DNA of 64,000 nucleotides from Epiperipatus broadwayi (GCA_028023455.1 JAQFVV010000231.1:248001-312000), one strand, 5' to 3'. Positions 36,000-47,014 are shown, counted from the stretch's first letter. Notes: a model not told the origin generated them from the letters alone. Numbers and translations: made by a program.

Positions 36000-36640
36000 A
36001 AAAAATGCCTTAACACACGTTAATTTTTTGAGATTTACGATTGCAATATTTGATTTTCATCACTATATACATTAGCATTTTTGGTTTATCTTAAAGTATT
36101 TTTTAATTTTCAATGTTCACCTCCTCTTCTTTTCCCGCACTTTTTTTCCATAGTATAACCTTTGGCTATTTAATGTGACATTACAACCCAATGTTTGATT
36201 TATAGCATTATAGTTTTTAAATATTGTTTTTTAAAATTATAATACTGATTTAGTATATAGCGTTGCTAGACCGGACTGAGCTTTTTAAAATAGCATTTAT
36301 TATTTTTCTAGTGATCGCTATATTTTAAAGGGTTTTTGTAAATATCATTTACGATTTTTTTTAAAAAAATGCCTTAACATAAGTTAATTTTTTTGAGATT
36401 TACAATTACAATGTTTGATTATCACTCTATAAATTACCGTTTTTGATTTATTTTAAAGGATTGTGTAATTTTTTTTAATTTTCAATATTAGCTTCTTCTT
36501 TTTTTCTTTTCCGCACTTTTTTCCATTGTAGCATTTTAGGCTGTTTAATGTTACGTTACAATGTCTGATTTATAGCATTATAGTTTTTAAATATTGTTTT
36601 TTAAAATACTGATTTAGTATATACTGTTGAAGACAGGAAT
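36000..36640 (+). repeat. Roughly 365-bp internal units (right arm)
   Basis: Words TTTTCCCGCACTTTTTTTCC and TTTTCCGCACTTTTTTCC, and TTTATAGCATTATAGTTTTT, recur with a spacing of about 370 bp. The second copy (36,370-36,640) is absent from the left arm, where the 47-bp array follows directly, which fits loss by recombination between repeats. Confidence 0.75.
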
Positions 36641-36689
36641 AAGCTTTCTTTTTGCAAATAGCATTTATGATTTATTTTTAAAGCCGTAA

Positions 36690-37055
36690 GATAGTTAATT
36701 TTTTGAGATTTACTATTACACTGCTTGGATTTATAGTGTTTTTGATTTTTTGAGATTTACTATTACAATGCTTAGATTTATAGCGTTTTTAATTTTTTGA
36801 GATTTGCTATCAATGCTTGGATTTATAGTGTTTTTGATTTTTTGAGATTTGCTATTACAATGCTTAGATTTATAGCGTTTTTAATTTTTTGAGATTTGCT
36901 ATCAATGCTTGGATTTATAGCATTTTTGATTTTTTGAGATTTGCTATTACAATGCTTGGATTTATAGCATTTTTGATTTTTTGAGATTTGCTATTACAAT
37001 GCTTAGATTTATAGCGTTTGAGATTTGCTATCAATGCTTGGATTTATAGCATTTA
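36690..37055 (+). repeat. 45-47-bp tandem array (right arm)
   Basis: About eight units in the same orientation as the third arm; unit variants also follow a similar order. Confidence 0.9.
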
Positions 37056-37244
37056 TGATTTTTTTTAAAAAGATTGATGTAGATAACGTGTATTCAAGAT
37101 CTTTACCGCCTTTTTGGTCTCGTGATTCCATTTCTATAAGTGAATGAAAATATAATTATTGCTTAAAATCTTTTCATCATTATTTTTTACCATTTTTAGC
37201 ATTCAGATTTTATAAGTTATAATCTTTTGGCATATACGATTTTG

Positions 37245-37735
37245 TGTTTTAATATTTTAATCACGTGATTTTATTTATTTATTAAAATTGCTATTTTTGT
37301 GTTTTAATATTTTAATCACGTGATTTTTTTATGAAAATTGTGATTTTTTGTGTTTTACCATTTTAATCACGTGATTGACTAATATGAAAATTCCGATTTT
37401 TGTTTTTTTTTTCCCTACGAAAATGGCCATTTTGAGCGATGTCATTTATCGGTTGGATGTTTCAGCATGGTTTGGGTGGTTCTTGTAATTCAAAATGGCG
37501 GCCGTGAGTGCATACTTATAAGTTATAATCTTTTGGCATATACGATTTTGTGTTTTAATATTTTAATCACGTGATTTTATTTATTTATTAAAATTGCTAT
37601 TTTTGTGTTTTAATATTTTAATCACGTGATTTTTTATGAAAATTGTGATTTTTGTGTTTTAATATTTTAATCACGTGATTTTTGAATGTAAATTAAGATT
37701 TTTATGTTTTACCGTTTTAATCACGTGATTGACTA
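37245..37735 (+). repeat. Duplicated subterminal block with 7 ATCACGTGAT copies (right arm)
   Basis: Copies at 37,260, 37,315, 37,366, then 37,566, 37,621, 37,670 and 37,720. Between them (37,485-37,515) a terminus-like ATTCAAAATGGCGGCCGTGA is followed by GTGCATACTT and then again by TATAAGTTATAATC, so the whole terminal block is repeated. The outer copy, not the inner one, matches the left arm (TTCCTTACG versus TTCCCTACG). Confidence 0.9.
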
Positions 37736-37874
37736 ATATGAAAATTCCGATTTTTGTTTTTTTTTTCCTTACGAAAATGGCCATTTTGAGCGATGTCATT
37801 TATCGGTTGGATGTTTCAGCATGGTTTGGGGGTTCTTGTAATTCAAAATGGCGGCCGTGAGCGCATACTAAATC

Positions 37875-38025
37875 GACACCAATAATTATATTAAACTTTG
37901 ATCATAAATTCATTTACTAAAATATACAATATGACTTAATAACGAGCGCATAAACCAGCTCAAGTAATGATCGATCGAACATGACTTTCGAGAGAAAATT
38001 TCAGAATGCTGAAAGCGTTATGTTA
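37875..38025. other. Right flank of the giant foldback
   Basis: AT-rich DNA without a visible target duplication or gene. Confidence 0.4.
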
Positions 38026-38029
38026 ATTA

Positions 38030-38320
38030 AGGTGGGAGAGTTGGCTGCATAAGATTTTACCAATGCGCTATGGCACAGGTAAACACTAATAGGAAAAGTC
38101 GCTCTGTGGATGGATGAAATAACTTCAGGGTTCTTGCGACAAACGCCGGTACCCTGTAACCGATCGCAATGCTGCGTGAAAAGGAACATTGTGTTCAGGA
38201 ATGGCGGGGGACTTACATGCTAACCTGGCCTTGGCTCAGGCTTCGCTACTGCTCTACCCTATAAGAGAAGATGTGCTGGCAATGCCATGGCTCCATCTTG
38301 AGATACGTATATTACGTATA
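38030..38320. other. GC-richer island of unknown nature
   Basis: Contains GACAAACGCCGGTACCCTG, TGGCGGGGGACTTACATG and CCCTATAAGAG (TATA-like). A 62-codon minus frame covers part of it. It could be an old LTR or exon; no domain is recognised. Confidence 0.3.
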
Positions 38321-38329
38321 GCAGCAAAA

Positions 38330-39095
38330 CGAGAATAATTTTATAAAATAATATCACATCCTCCAAGCAAAGAATAGTATATTTCATACTATGGAATATG
38401 AGTTAATAGCATATTAGCTCTATCAAATTGGGACCAACTCTTGCGTAGCCTGATAATAAATGTCTATGCTACGAAAGGGAATATTACTAAATCTGTACTT
38501 TGACATGTTCGATCTATTAAGTTACTTATAGATAATAAATATTTAAGGAGGGAAAGTATATTTCTATGGACTTAAGAATTTAAATGTCAAATATACTTAT
38601 AAATACGATCAAGGCTAAATTTAATTCTAAATAAAACTATAAGGTTAAGTTTTTAACTGGTTGATTATAAAAGAGCCACATTTCACATATTAAATCATTT
38701 AAATAATAAAAAATATAGGATTTCGAAACAGCGCAGAAAGTTGATGCTATAAACAAATTACGCGAAGATTTTCAAATAATATCTTCTTAAAAATATGAAA
38801 ATAAATGCCTACTGTTTTGAAATATTGGCATATGAAATATAAGCATTTAAAATAAACAAAGAAATATAGACACAACCGCAGTGATATAACTTTAAATTAG
38901 ACACTTATAATGTACTTTAAATGAAAGGAAAATATAAATTAGTCAGATTATTTAAACTTTAACACATTAAATTTTGATAGCAATTGACCTATTTAAAATA
39001 TTAACTAAATGGATTTAAGTTTTGGGTACATATTAGTTTTATAATTATTTTAAAAGAAAGTTATCTAACTTATATAGATATTATTTACATTTACA
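38330..39095. other. AT-rich non-coding stretch
   Basis: No gene or clear element seen. Confidence 0.5.
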
Positions 39096-39099
39096 CAGA

Positions 39100-39350
39100 A
39101 TTACACAGAGCTCTGCGGTTTGAAAAATAAAACGGTACCGGTATTATTTATCTGGACTGCAAGTTCTTGGCTATTGGTTTGGTTTGACTGGGCAGCATCA
39201 TCTTTCCCATTATGTTAGGTTTGTCTCTTCTATTGGCATGATGGTGGTTTAGGCATTTCGACGAGAGAAACCCTGTTCTCCTGCGGAGTAACAGCAACAA
39301 GATGCCCGCTTTTAGCCGGACATGTTAAACATTAACAATTGTGAATACTG
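39100..39350. other. GC-richer island of unknown nature
   Basis: Contains ACGGTACCGGTATTA, TGACTGGGCAGCATCATC and TCCTGCGGAGTAACAGC. No frame of useful length. Similar in composition to the islands at 38.0, 42.4, 43.4 and 44.3 kb. Confidence 0.3.
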
Positions 39351-39354
39351 GCTG

Positions 39355-40205
39355 CAATTCTCACTAACAATATGGCTGTCCTTTGTTAAAAATACAGAGT
39401 ATTTATATCTTTTCCTTATCGGAATCTATCGCCTCAAGACTCACTAAACTCAGGAATTTAATTAAATATTTTTCAATTTTACAATCCAGATTTTTAAAAT
39501 TTTAGATAACTTATGTTAGAAACATTCCATAAGCTATTATTATAATTAAGATTTTTCGTTGCAAACAATTGTCCAATTTAGATTTTAAAATAACTTACTC
39601 TTATCTAAGGAGATTTTAATTAGTAAATTTTGAACTAGTTTTACTTTTTACAAATTCCAGGTGTGGTCGTTAATGACACTTGTTTACAATCAAAAATCTT
39701 TTAATTACTTGACCAGCTTTTATTTTTAATCTTACATACAATAGAAACTCTTTCTATTTAAAAACAACCTTTTAACATTTTTTTAAAACGAAAACATTTT
39801 TAACATATTTATTAAAAATAATTTACAAACATATTTTGATATAGCTTTTAAATATATTTTCGAGAAACTTTTCCCTGAAATATATTTAAAACAAGAAATC
39901 TTTTAACAATTTTTTAAAGACATTTAATATTATTTTTAGATAATGGCTTTTACATATTATAGAATCATGTATTTCTTCTATATAGCACAGATTATATATT
40001 CACATACGAAATTACAATATTAACAAACAAAATTAATAATTTACTCTTAACTTAAATAACATAATAAACATTTTTAGAAATATTAAATAACTTTAGTATG
40101 CTATAATTTTACTAATCCTATCTAATTATAGCGTTGGTTCACACGTAAATATATAATGCTGTTTAGACACACATGAACTAATTTTAAATTTATTAACATT
40201 TAAAT
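39355..40205. other. AT-rich non-coding stretch
   Basis: No gene or clear element seen. Confidence 0.5.
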
Positions 40206-40209
40206 AGGT

Positions 40210-40315
40210 TCGAACTTAGCACAGATGAGAGTGTCATTAGGTTTGATGGTGAAACGATAGGGGCTTGGAAAGTTATCGTTTCAGTACCTAAGTTCAAAAT
40301 CGTGACTAATGTGAA
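40210..40315 (+). repeat. tRNA-like SINE head
   Basis: A-box-like TTTGATGGTGAAACGATAGG near 40,241 and B-box-like AAGTTCAAAATCG near 40,290. Degenerate. Confidence 0.4.
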
Positions 40316-40627
40316 ATCATATCCTTTAAGATATGTCTAAACTAATAACATTCATTAATAAATGGATATAATAGAATGATACTATTTATTTCTTTAGATC
40401 TGATGGTATTTGAGCGTACATTTATTGACATGTTATAATGCAAAGGTAACCCCTATCTATTAGTCTGATTTAAATATGGTCCAAACTATTCTGAAATCAA
40501 TGTTAAATATTTAGAATAGCAGTGTCTCATTTATAACCATCCCTAAGTAGAAAATTAGGTATCAGTTGAATGTATATAAATATCATAGTTTAATATATGT
40601 AAAATTAAAACAGAAGTAATTGTAAAA

Positions 40628-40792
40628 CCCTATGACTTATCTATAAACTAATAATTGTCTACCGATAAATGTATCAAGTATTATACCTATTCTTTTAGCT
40701 CTAACAATACTTGAACATATATTTATGATATATCAATAAATGTATGTTCAAATACCCTCAGAGATGATTATTAGTTTAAAGACAGTATGTGA
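40628..40792. repeat. Foldback hairpin, about 165 bp
   Basis: TATCTATAAACTAATAATTG pairs with the mirrored ATGATTATTAGTTTAAAGAC; inner CAATACTTGAACATATATTT pairs with TAAATGTATGTTCAAATAC. A single related arm lies at 40,330-40,450. Confidence 0.65.
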
Positions 40793-40856
40793 AATGTTGC
40801 AGTTATATCCATTTTGATTTGATATATATTATTATATACCTTATTTCCAAGTGTAT

Positions 40857-41203
40857 ACAAATCTTAAATTATCACTCAGGATAAAATTTGATTATTCTTA
40901 TTTATTGATAAGACTGAGATTTGAAACATCTGAAGATCTATGAAGAAATATTAGATATTTTTATTTGCATGTCTTAATTAAAACCAATTGAATTTTTGAG
41001 GTTTAATGTTTTAGGAGCCAATCAAATTTGTTGTAATTAAGAGATATAAATAGAAAAGTCTGATTACTGTTTCTATAAGCATGTTCAGCTGTTTAAAGTC
41101 TTTAGATCACTTAATATATGAGGGTTTGTCATGAAATATTCATTTAGTATGAATGATAGATTTAAAATATTTTATCCTGATTGATAGTTTAAGATTTCTT
41201 ACA
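40857..41203. repeat. Inverted repeat with about 45-bp arms
   Basis: AAATCTTAAATTATCACTCAGG at the left (40,858) is mirrored by ATCCTGATTGATAGTTTAAG at the right (41,174). The 250-bp centre has no frame. Confidence 0.6.
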
Positions 41204-41308
41204 AGATTGAAGAAGTGCACTAAATGTACGGAAAATATAATTGCTTACAGATATTTGTCAGAAATATATGTCAACTTATTACATGTCCTACCCCATACAT
41301 ATATATTA

Positions 41309-41522
41309 ATAACAATAAAAATATAACAATAATTAACTGTTATATACAGTCTTTCAATGTGCAAAAGTACTTTCGGTCAATTCCTTAACCCTCCTCAACT
41401 GCCATTTTTTGAATTTAACAGCAATTGAGGAGGATTAAGAAATTGACCAAAATACTTCTGCAGGCTGAAAGGCTGTATATAATAATTAATTACCATTATA
41501 TTTGTTATTTTTATTGTTATTA
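41309..41522. repeat. Foldback (MITE-like) hairpin, 214 bp
   Basis: Arms of about 95 bp: TAACAATAAAAATATAACAA mirrored by TTGTTATTTTTATTGTTA, and inner GGTCAATTCCTTAACCCTCC mirrored by GGAGGATTAAGAAATTGACC. The loop contains GCCATTTTTTGAATTTAACA. Confidence 0.85.
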
Positions 41523-41557
41523 TAATAGTTTTTAATTAATGGACATTTTATTTGTAT

Positions 41558-41582
41558 TATATATATATATATATATATATAT
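41558..41582. repeat. (AT)n microsatellite
   Basis: Pure AT dinucleotide run. Confidence 0.9.
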
Positions 41583-41635
41583 TTGTAAAGATTAACATAT
41601 CACAAATACCAATACCTAACTGGTTATTATGTGAA

Positions 41636-41802
41636 AATCACATGAACACTACCCTCATGTTTAAATAAATTAACAACAACTTGTTGTCAAGGTAATATTA
41701 CAATTAAAGATGGAAAGTTTCCATTTATTATCTAATTATAGAGTTTTCTTGATAGTAAATTACTGTTGGTTTATTTAATCATGAGGGCTGTGGTATTTGA
41801 TA
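41636..41802. repeat. Foldback hairpin, about 167 bp
   Basis: Arms meet at GATGGAAAGTTTCCATTT near 41,709; outer words CTACCCTCATGTTTAAATAA and TTATTTAATCATGAGGGCTG are mirrored. AACTTGTTGTCAAGG also occurs near 45,781, suggesting a further partial copy there. Confidence 0.75.
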
Positions 41803-41814
41803 TATATATATGTC

Positions 41815-41890
41815 CTAGCTCCTCACTGATGAGAGCCATAGCTCGAAACCGGTCTGGGGATGGTGAAACAGTAGGATTCGTATTCGAATC
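41815..41890 (-). repeat. R2 family fragment
   Basis: CTCCTCACTGATGAGAGCCA and CGAAACCGGTCTGGGGATG are the R2 arm words. Confidence 0.55.
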
Positions 41891-41899
41891 TTAAGTTTC

Positions 41900-42435
41900 A
41901 CTTTTTTCTGTCGTCTCTCACTGACCGGTTTATCCCGCCCAAATTTAAACTTTTTGATATCGAATTGTGTGTGTGTAGCAATATTAAAATGTATATATAT
42001 ATGTAGAATTCAGCATAAACACGCACACATTTCGATCTCAAATTAAATGCAATAAATAGGGATAAAATAATATAATTTAGATTTCTTTTAGTTATATAAT
42101 TTTGTATAATTTTAATCATTTATTTTGGATTATAAAGTTCATATTTATTGCTTTGTTTAAATTTCGTTTAATAATAATTCTAAAAAAATCTGATGTAATA
42201 TTTAATTAAAAGTTAAAATAATCTTATGTTCCCTTTTTGTCGTTGAAATTGAAAAGCATCAGTCAGTGATAGATAATAGATTAATTAAAGAAAAATTCCC
42301 CAAAATATAATTAGTAAATGTAAAATGTAAACAATAGAACGGCAGCTTTCTTTAATTAAAAACCAACAAAATGCATTGATTATCCTCAGGGCAGATTAAG
42401 TAGAACCTAAAAATATCTTAACAAAAGTGTGAAAG
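41900..42435. other. AT-rich non-coding stretch
   Basis: No gene or element recognised; the minus frame at 41,898-42,119 is low complexity. Confidence 0.5.
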
Positions 42436-42439
42436 ATCA

Positions 42440-42690
42440 AGATAAAAAAAAAGGCCATCTTAGACTTTCTGGAGACATTCACTTAAACTTTAGCTTTGCT
42501 CTCGATCACTGAGAGTCTCCAAAAATACAAAATAATTTGTTCCTGCCAAGGTATGACCGAGTAAAGCACCTAGATTATTCTCCATCGGGAGATGGCCTAT
42601 CGGATGCCGAACTTTCCATTGCCCGTCATAAATTCACCATGAAGATCTGCTGCCTGAAATAAATGAAAAGCTGCTGCTGCTGTGAAATTA
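42440..42690. other. GC-richer island of unknown nature
   Basis: Contains CTCCATCGGGAGATGGCC (a short perfect hairpin word set) and GGATGCCGAACTTTCC. No frame of useful length. Confidence 0.3.
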
Positions 42691-42694
42691 AATG

Positions 42695-43355
42695 AAATAT
42701 CTAAATACAAGAAAGACTTGCCACTCGTGAACTTTTTGCTGCTAAACTAATGGAATCAGAAAACTTCTTATAAAACAGGTACCTGTCTGTGTTCAAACTC
42801 TAGAGTACTCTAATAATATGCTATAGCTCTTCTTCATAATACTTATCTAAATTATAAAATGTAAAAACTACCATATGTATAGCCTAAACTGAATAATTAA
42901 CTTAATGTGTAAAATTTCTCTACTAATCTAGCTTACCTCATTCTATCTTGGGTGCGTATTTCTATAATCTACATTTCTATCTATAGTTATTATTTAATTA
43001 TTGCATGCTCATAATTATTTCGATTTTCAAAGTTTAAATCTATGATCGCTTAAAACAATGAATGCGTGTCAAATTTTCATTAATATTTACTTTCTTTAAT
43101 AACTTAACTTTCATATAAATCGACATGCATTCAGTGCATCATTATTGTAATGCAGGGTCTACTACTTCGCAAATGGCTGGCATATTAGTTGTAATAACTC
43201 CCAGTTTATATATATTTTGTATTTATTAAATTTAATGAATAATTCTAGAAAATCCCATTTCTTTGAGAATCGCCAGAGTTCTTGAGTAAATGTTGGTAAT
43301 GTAGGGCCAAGTCAGAAATCTATTTAAATCTCATCATAACCGTTTATACAGTATA
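42695..43355. other. AT-rich non-coding stretch
   Basis: No gene or element recognised. Confidence 0.5.
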
Positions 43356-43371
43356 CATGTGTTACGTTTTA

Positions 43372-43750
43372 GAGATGCGATGACCCATTCCGCCGTGAAA
43401 TTTCCGGATTCTTCAGGGTTGAAATTAACCCCAGTCATCCTACACAAGCGGGCATAATGGGTGCTCCCGTAGGACTTGACAATGTCATGCAGCCAGCCGG
43501 CAAAACTGCGTCACAGACCGCTTGTCCCTGGTTATGCTTACGTGACACCTTACTTCGTCGGGCAGATGGCAGAGACCAGCCTGACATTCTTATAAACCCA
43601 TTCGCGGCATTGCAGTTTCGATATACTGCCATTCCATATCACCTTTCTAAAGCGTACCACGTGTTCCTTTACTTCGTTTTATTATTCTATATATCACTCC
43701 GCCTCTGCATTATCTTCATAATTCACTCTCAAATAAATGTTTGCCCTTAG
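43372..43750 (+). CDS. GC-richer open frame of unknown identity
   Basis: The frame is open from after a stop at 43,369 to a stop at 43,750 (about 125 codons; first ATG at 43,457). The first 85 codons are in GC-rich DNA (FFRVEINPSHPTQAG, CDDPFRREI), the last part is hydrophobic and AT-rich. No family is recognised. It overlaps a 65-codon minus frame. A genuine exon, LTR sequence or chance are all possible. Confidence 0.2.
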
Positions 43751-43899
43751 TTATAAATAAATATTTTAATTAAATAAATATATGTCCGCTGCCACTCTTA
43801 AATCTTACTTTAGACTCTTGCATTGCAAAGGTATAAATTTCTCCAGGCATGCATTAGAAATACTCACTCGAGAATTTTAGGTAGCTAGATTACGCCTTC

Positions 43900-44060
43900 A
43901 AATAAATGTATTCCTTTTGTAAACATTTCAGTATCGGAAATACCGCTACTGAAATCCTCAATATAAAATAATATCTAAATAAATAAATGTATTCTTTAAA
44001 ATATAATCATGTCGCAAATTCCGCTACTGAAGCTTTGAATCCCTAAATATTATTAATAAA
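43900..44060 (+). repeat. Tandem duplication, unit about 78 bp
   Basis: AAATAAATGTATTC, then (A/T)CCGCTACTGAA, occurs twice in succession. Confidence 0.6.
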
Positions 44061-44249
44061 TGTTTTATTAAAATGTATTAATAAATAATTTTAAACTATA
44101 TGTCTGCAGTTACGTTTCATTTATTCGATACCCATTCTATATAATATTTCCTCGATTATGTAAATATGAATGTTTAATTAATATTAGTTTGATTATTGGC
44201 TAACTCGAGAATAAAATCATGAGTCTCTTGCATATCCCTGACCACTGTG

Positions 44250-44455
44250 CCTAAGGAAATATTTACTAATGTCGCATCAGATGCGTTGTTTCGTGGATTG
44301 TATTGTGGAACCGATAAACTATGTTCGAACTCAGCACCACGGGTGGCTTCACTACTCGATGGTGCTGCTGTTCTGTATGGTGGTCGATTTCTGCACTATG
44401 TTTAGGAGTCACACATTTTCTGACCGTTACAATGGGGACCATCATAGATAAAAGC
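44250..44455. other. GC-richer island of unknown nature
   Basis: Open frames of about 60 codons on both strands (plus 44,269, minus 44,460) overlap almost exactly; neither shows a known domain. Confidence 0.25.
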
Positions 44456-44784
44456 TTCATGTATTTCCTCTTGTAGCATTTATCATAAAAAAAAAAATTA
44501 AGCTTGTTTAGAGCTAGTAGCAGGCTCTTTGTATATATATATATTAAATTACTATAACTGTTACTAAAATTTAATATATTAAAGACAGTATTAATATTAT
44601 ATATGGAAAGAAAATTTTAAAAATATTGCATACAATCTTCATGCATTTTCAACTGCCTTTAGCAATGGTACTCATGGATAAGAATGCATTAAAATCATAT
44701 TTAATATTCACAGGGTTTTCTCTTAAAATATGGTATTAGTATTGCCTTTGATTTATATGGGAATTTTACAAAGACAGATGTATG

Positions 44785-44965
44785 GACTCATGGCCTAGTG
44801 GTTTCCACATGTACCTGACATATACATATCCTGAATTTGTATTCTGGTCAGGCATTATTAATAAAAATTGATGTTCCAAATACCTTTTCTATTTATTTTT
44901 CCATGTCATTGATCCATAGCTAAATCATCTAGCCATCCAATATTGTAAATAAGTGTCTGAATATT
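44785..44965 (+). repeat. tRNA-derived SINE (degenerate)
   Basis: A-box-like CATGGCCTAGTGGTTTCC near 44,789 and B-box-like TTGTATTCTGG near 44,839, followed by a core-like CTAGCCATCCAATATTG stretch. Confidence 0.5.
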
Positions 44966-45126
44966 CATAGCTGCAAAAGCCCTCAACATTCAGCAAATGG
45001 ACAACAAAATGGCTGACATCAACTCATTTATTGATTCTTTACAGGACAGTTAGGAAGCTATTTTCTTCAATGCACATTGTATGATATCTATTAATATAAT
45101 AAAACTGATTTGGTTCAAAGTTAGAC

Positions 45127-45330
45127 TGGTTTATAAATGTAAATCACATGAAAGCAGTCAATGTTTATCAATACCAAAAATTTTTATTCTGATGTCATGG
45201 CAAGATTTTATTTATATAAAATAAGGGGCACAAATCTTTTTCTTATAAATAAAAGATTGCCTTGATCTAGATTCTTGGTATTGATAAGTATGGGCTAGTT
45301 TCATGTGATTTTCAAATTTATAAATTTGAA
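45127..45330. repeat. Foldback hairpin, same family as 3.7 kb
   Basis: TAAATGTAAATCACATGAAA pairs with TTTCATGTGATTTTCAAATT, and TTTATCAATACCAAAAA with TCTTGGTATTGATAAG. The CACATGA and TATCAATACCA words match the hairpin at 3,735-3,892. Confidence 0.7.
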
Positions 45331-45334
45331 AAAG

Positions 45335-46300
45335 ACTGTTGTATAGTCGAAACTGTTAGCACAAATATAAGGATAAATAAAGAAATTGCATGGAATAAAT
45401 GCATAAGTGATTTACAACTTGACAGATCCTTTCTAACATCAATTGTCATATATGGATAAATATTAGTAAGTTTATAAAGGATTGTGATTGATAAGAATGT
45501 AAGGTAAGAAAGTTGTTAATATTTATTTTGACAGGCCACTGAATGAGAATATCTTTACCAAAAATAAAACCAACCACATAGGGAAAAAGAATGCACTACA
45601 TCTGATTCATCTACAATAAGGGCATATGTGAAGATAGTGGGAATGTATTTAATATATATCAAATAAACAGAATAATGACCTTTATAAAGGAAACTGATAT
45701 AATATGAATACAAATTTAATATTCATTAAAATCAGTCAACATTTAGACAATCCCAATATCAGTAACAATCAATAATCTCAACTTGTTGTCAAGGCAACCT
45801 TTTAACAATATAGTAATAAAATAAAATAATAAAATCTTGAGAGTGGTAATGTGACCAATAAAAGTCATAAAACTATTTGTATTTTTAATATTTTTCTAAG
45901 GAAACAAGTTCATTTACATATGCATATAATTAAAATTTAATAAATACATTATACAATTTTCTTAGCTTACCCATACATCCCGAGTTATATGCTAGAACCA
46001 TCTACTGTAAGCTTAAGTAATAAATGAAAACAACATGTACATCACTATAATATCCTCATCTGCAGAATAGTTTTAAGCATTTGCTTTCAGCAGTGTGAAC
46101 TTAAAGGATACAACACTGGAACTAATGCATTTACATATCAGCAGAAATCCATTATTCCATTATAAGTATCCAAACTAATAGTCTGAATATTAAAAAAACA
46201 CTATAAGATTTTGAGAACAAATCAACTTGCTTGCATAGATGTATAGGTCAGTTTTTAATAGTTTTTCATGACCTCAGTTTTATGCCAATAATACCAACAG
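45335..46300. other. AT-rich non-coding stretch
   Basis: Holds an R2-like scrap (TTTGCTTTCAGCAGTGTGAAC, 46,080) and CAACTTGTTGTCAAGG at 45,780. No gene seen. Confidence 0.5.
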
Positions 46301-46329
46301 CAATTTCAGAAGACTTTCTTCCCTGGTTC

Positions 46330-46510
46330 ATTTGCTTCACTCTACTCTATCAGCACCTATAGTAAGTTTGAGGAGTTAATGGACAAGTTACAATATCCAA
46401 ATCCCCAGACCTATTTTTGGCTTTTGCTTTCAATAGTACGAACTTGAGAATCAAAGCTAGAACTAATGCAGCTGGCAGACATCAGCAAATAGTCTATATA
46501 TTTTTTGAGT
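46330..46510 (-). repeat. R2 family copy (diverged)
   Basis: CAAATCCCCAGACCTATTTT, TGGCTTTTGC and AGAACTAATGCA follow the R2 order. Confidence 0.45.
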
Positions 46511-46899
46511 TTTGTATCAACTGCAGACTGTTTCTACCCTTTGGCTAGGTAGAATAATTTATTATTTAGTAACAAATGTTTAAATAAAAAGGTAATACTT
46601 ATAGGTTGATATAAGGTTCTAACAAAATCTCTGTAGAATGTGTTATTAATGTAAAGTACATATTACAATCATTTTGACTTCAAAACTCAGGCAAATTGTT
46701 AGTCAGCTGTAACAGTCAACACCACACTGAAGATTGAGATTTTAATATATAAAAAACTAGTCAACAAATTAAACAAAAAAAATAAACTAATAGAATGAGA
46801 TTTGCATTCAGTATGAGATTAAAAACATGCAATATTTGTTTCAAAGATAGATTTGAACACTTTGCCTGGTGGTTAAACAACAGATTAAAAAGATAAAGA

Positions 46900-47010
46900 C
46901 GTAAACCACTAAACATCACATGATCACCATTTCCTTCTTACATCCATTGATTACTCTGGCTTGCACTGATGGCACTACTGTATGGAAAGTTTAGTCTGTG
47001 TATAAGATAA
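46900..47010 (+). repeat. R2 family fragment
   Basis: CCACTAAACATCACATGATC, CATCCATTGATTACTCTGGC and CACTACTGTATGGAAAG are R2 words. Confidence 0.6.
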
Positions 47011-47014
47011 AGAC

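Larger units (their letters stand above)
32558..37874. mobile_element. Giant foldback element, 5.3 kb
   Basis: The left end GATTTAGTATGCGCTCACGG and the right end CCGTGAGCGCATACTAAATC are exact inverted copies, and the inversion continues inward: left arm to about 34,645 and right arm from about 35,318. Order from each end: terminus, GGCGGCCATTTTG-type block, ATCACGTGAT array, a unique block (GGCGGTAAAGATCTTGAATA), the 45-47-bp array, then roughly 365-bp units and a unique inner segment (CTGCTGTTATTTGTGTGAGA in one arm). The right arm is longer because it holds one extra roughly 365-bp unit and a duplicated subterminal block. The loop has no open frame and no transposase is present, so the element must be mobilised in trans or be built by replication/repair. 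Superfamily not determined. Confidence 0.9.
43360..44431 (+). mobile_element. Possible LTR (tentative)
   Basis: It starts TGTTACG and ends CCGTTACA, near-inverted TG...CA words as in many Gypsy-type LTRs, and is followed at once by TGGGGACC, which could be a primer-binding site. It contains TATA-like words and AATAAA-like AAATAAATG words. However no second LTR, no internal ORF and no target duplication are visible, and inverted heptamers of this kind can arise by chance. Confidence 0.25.

Noticed and set aside
43360-44431. Confident LTR retrotransposon
   Set aside because: Only short TG...CA-type words support it; no second LTR, internal ORF or target duplication. Kept as a tentative entry only.
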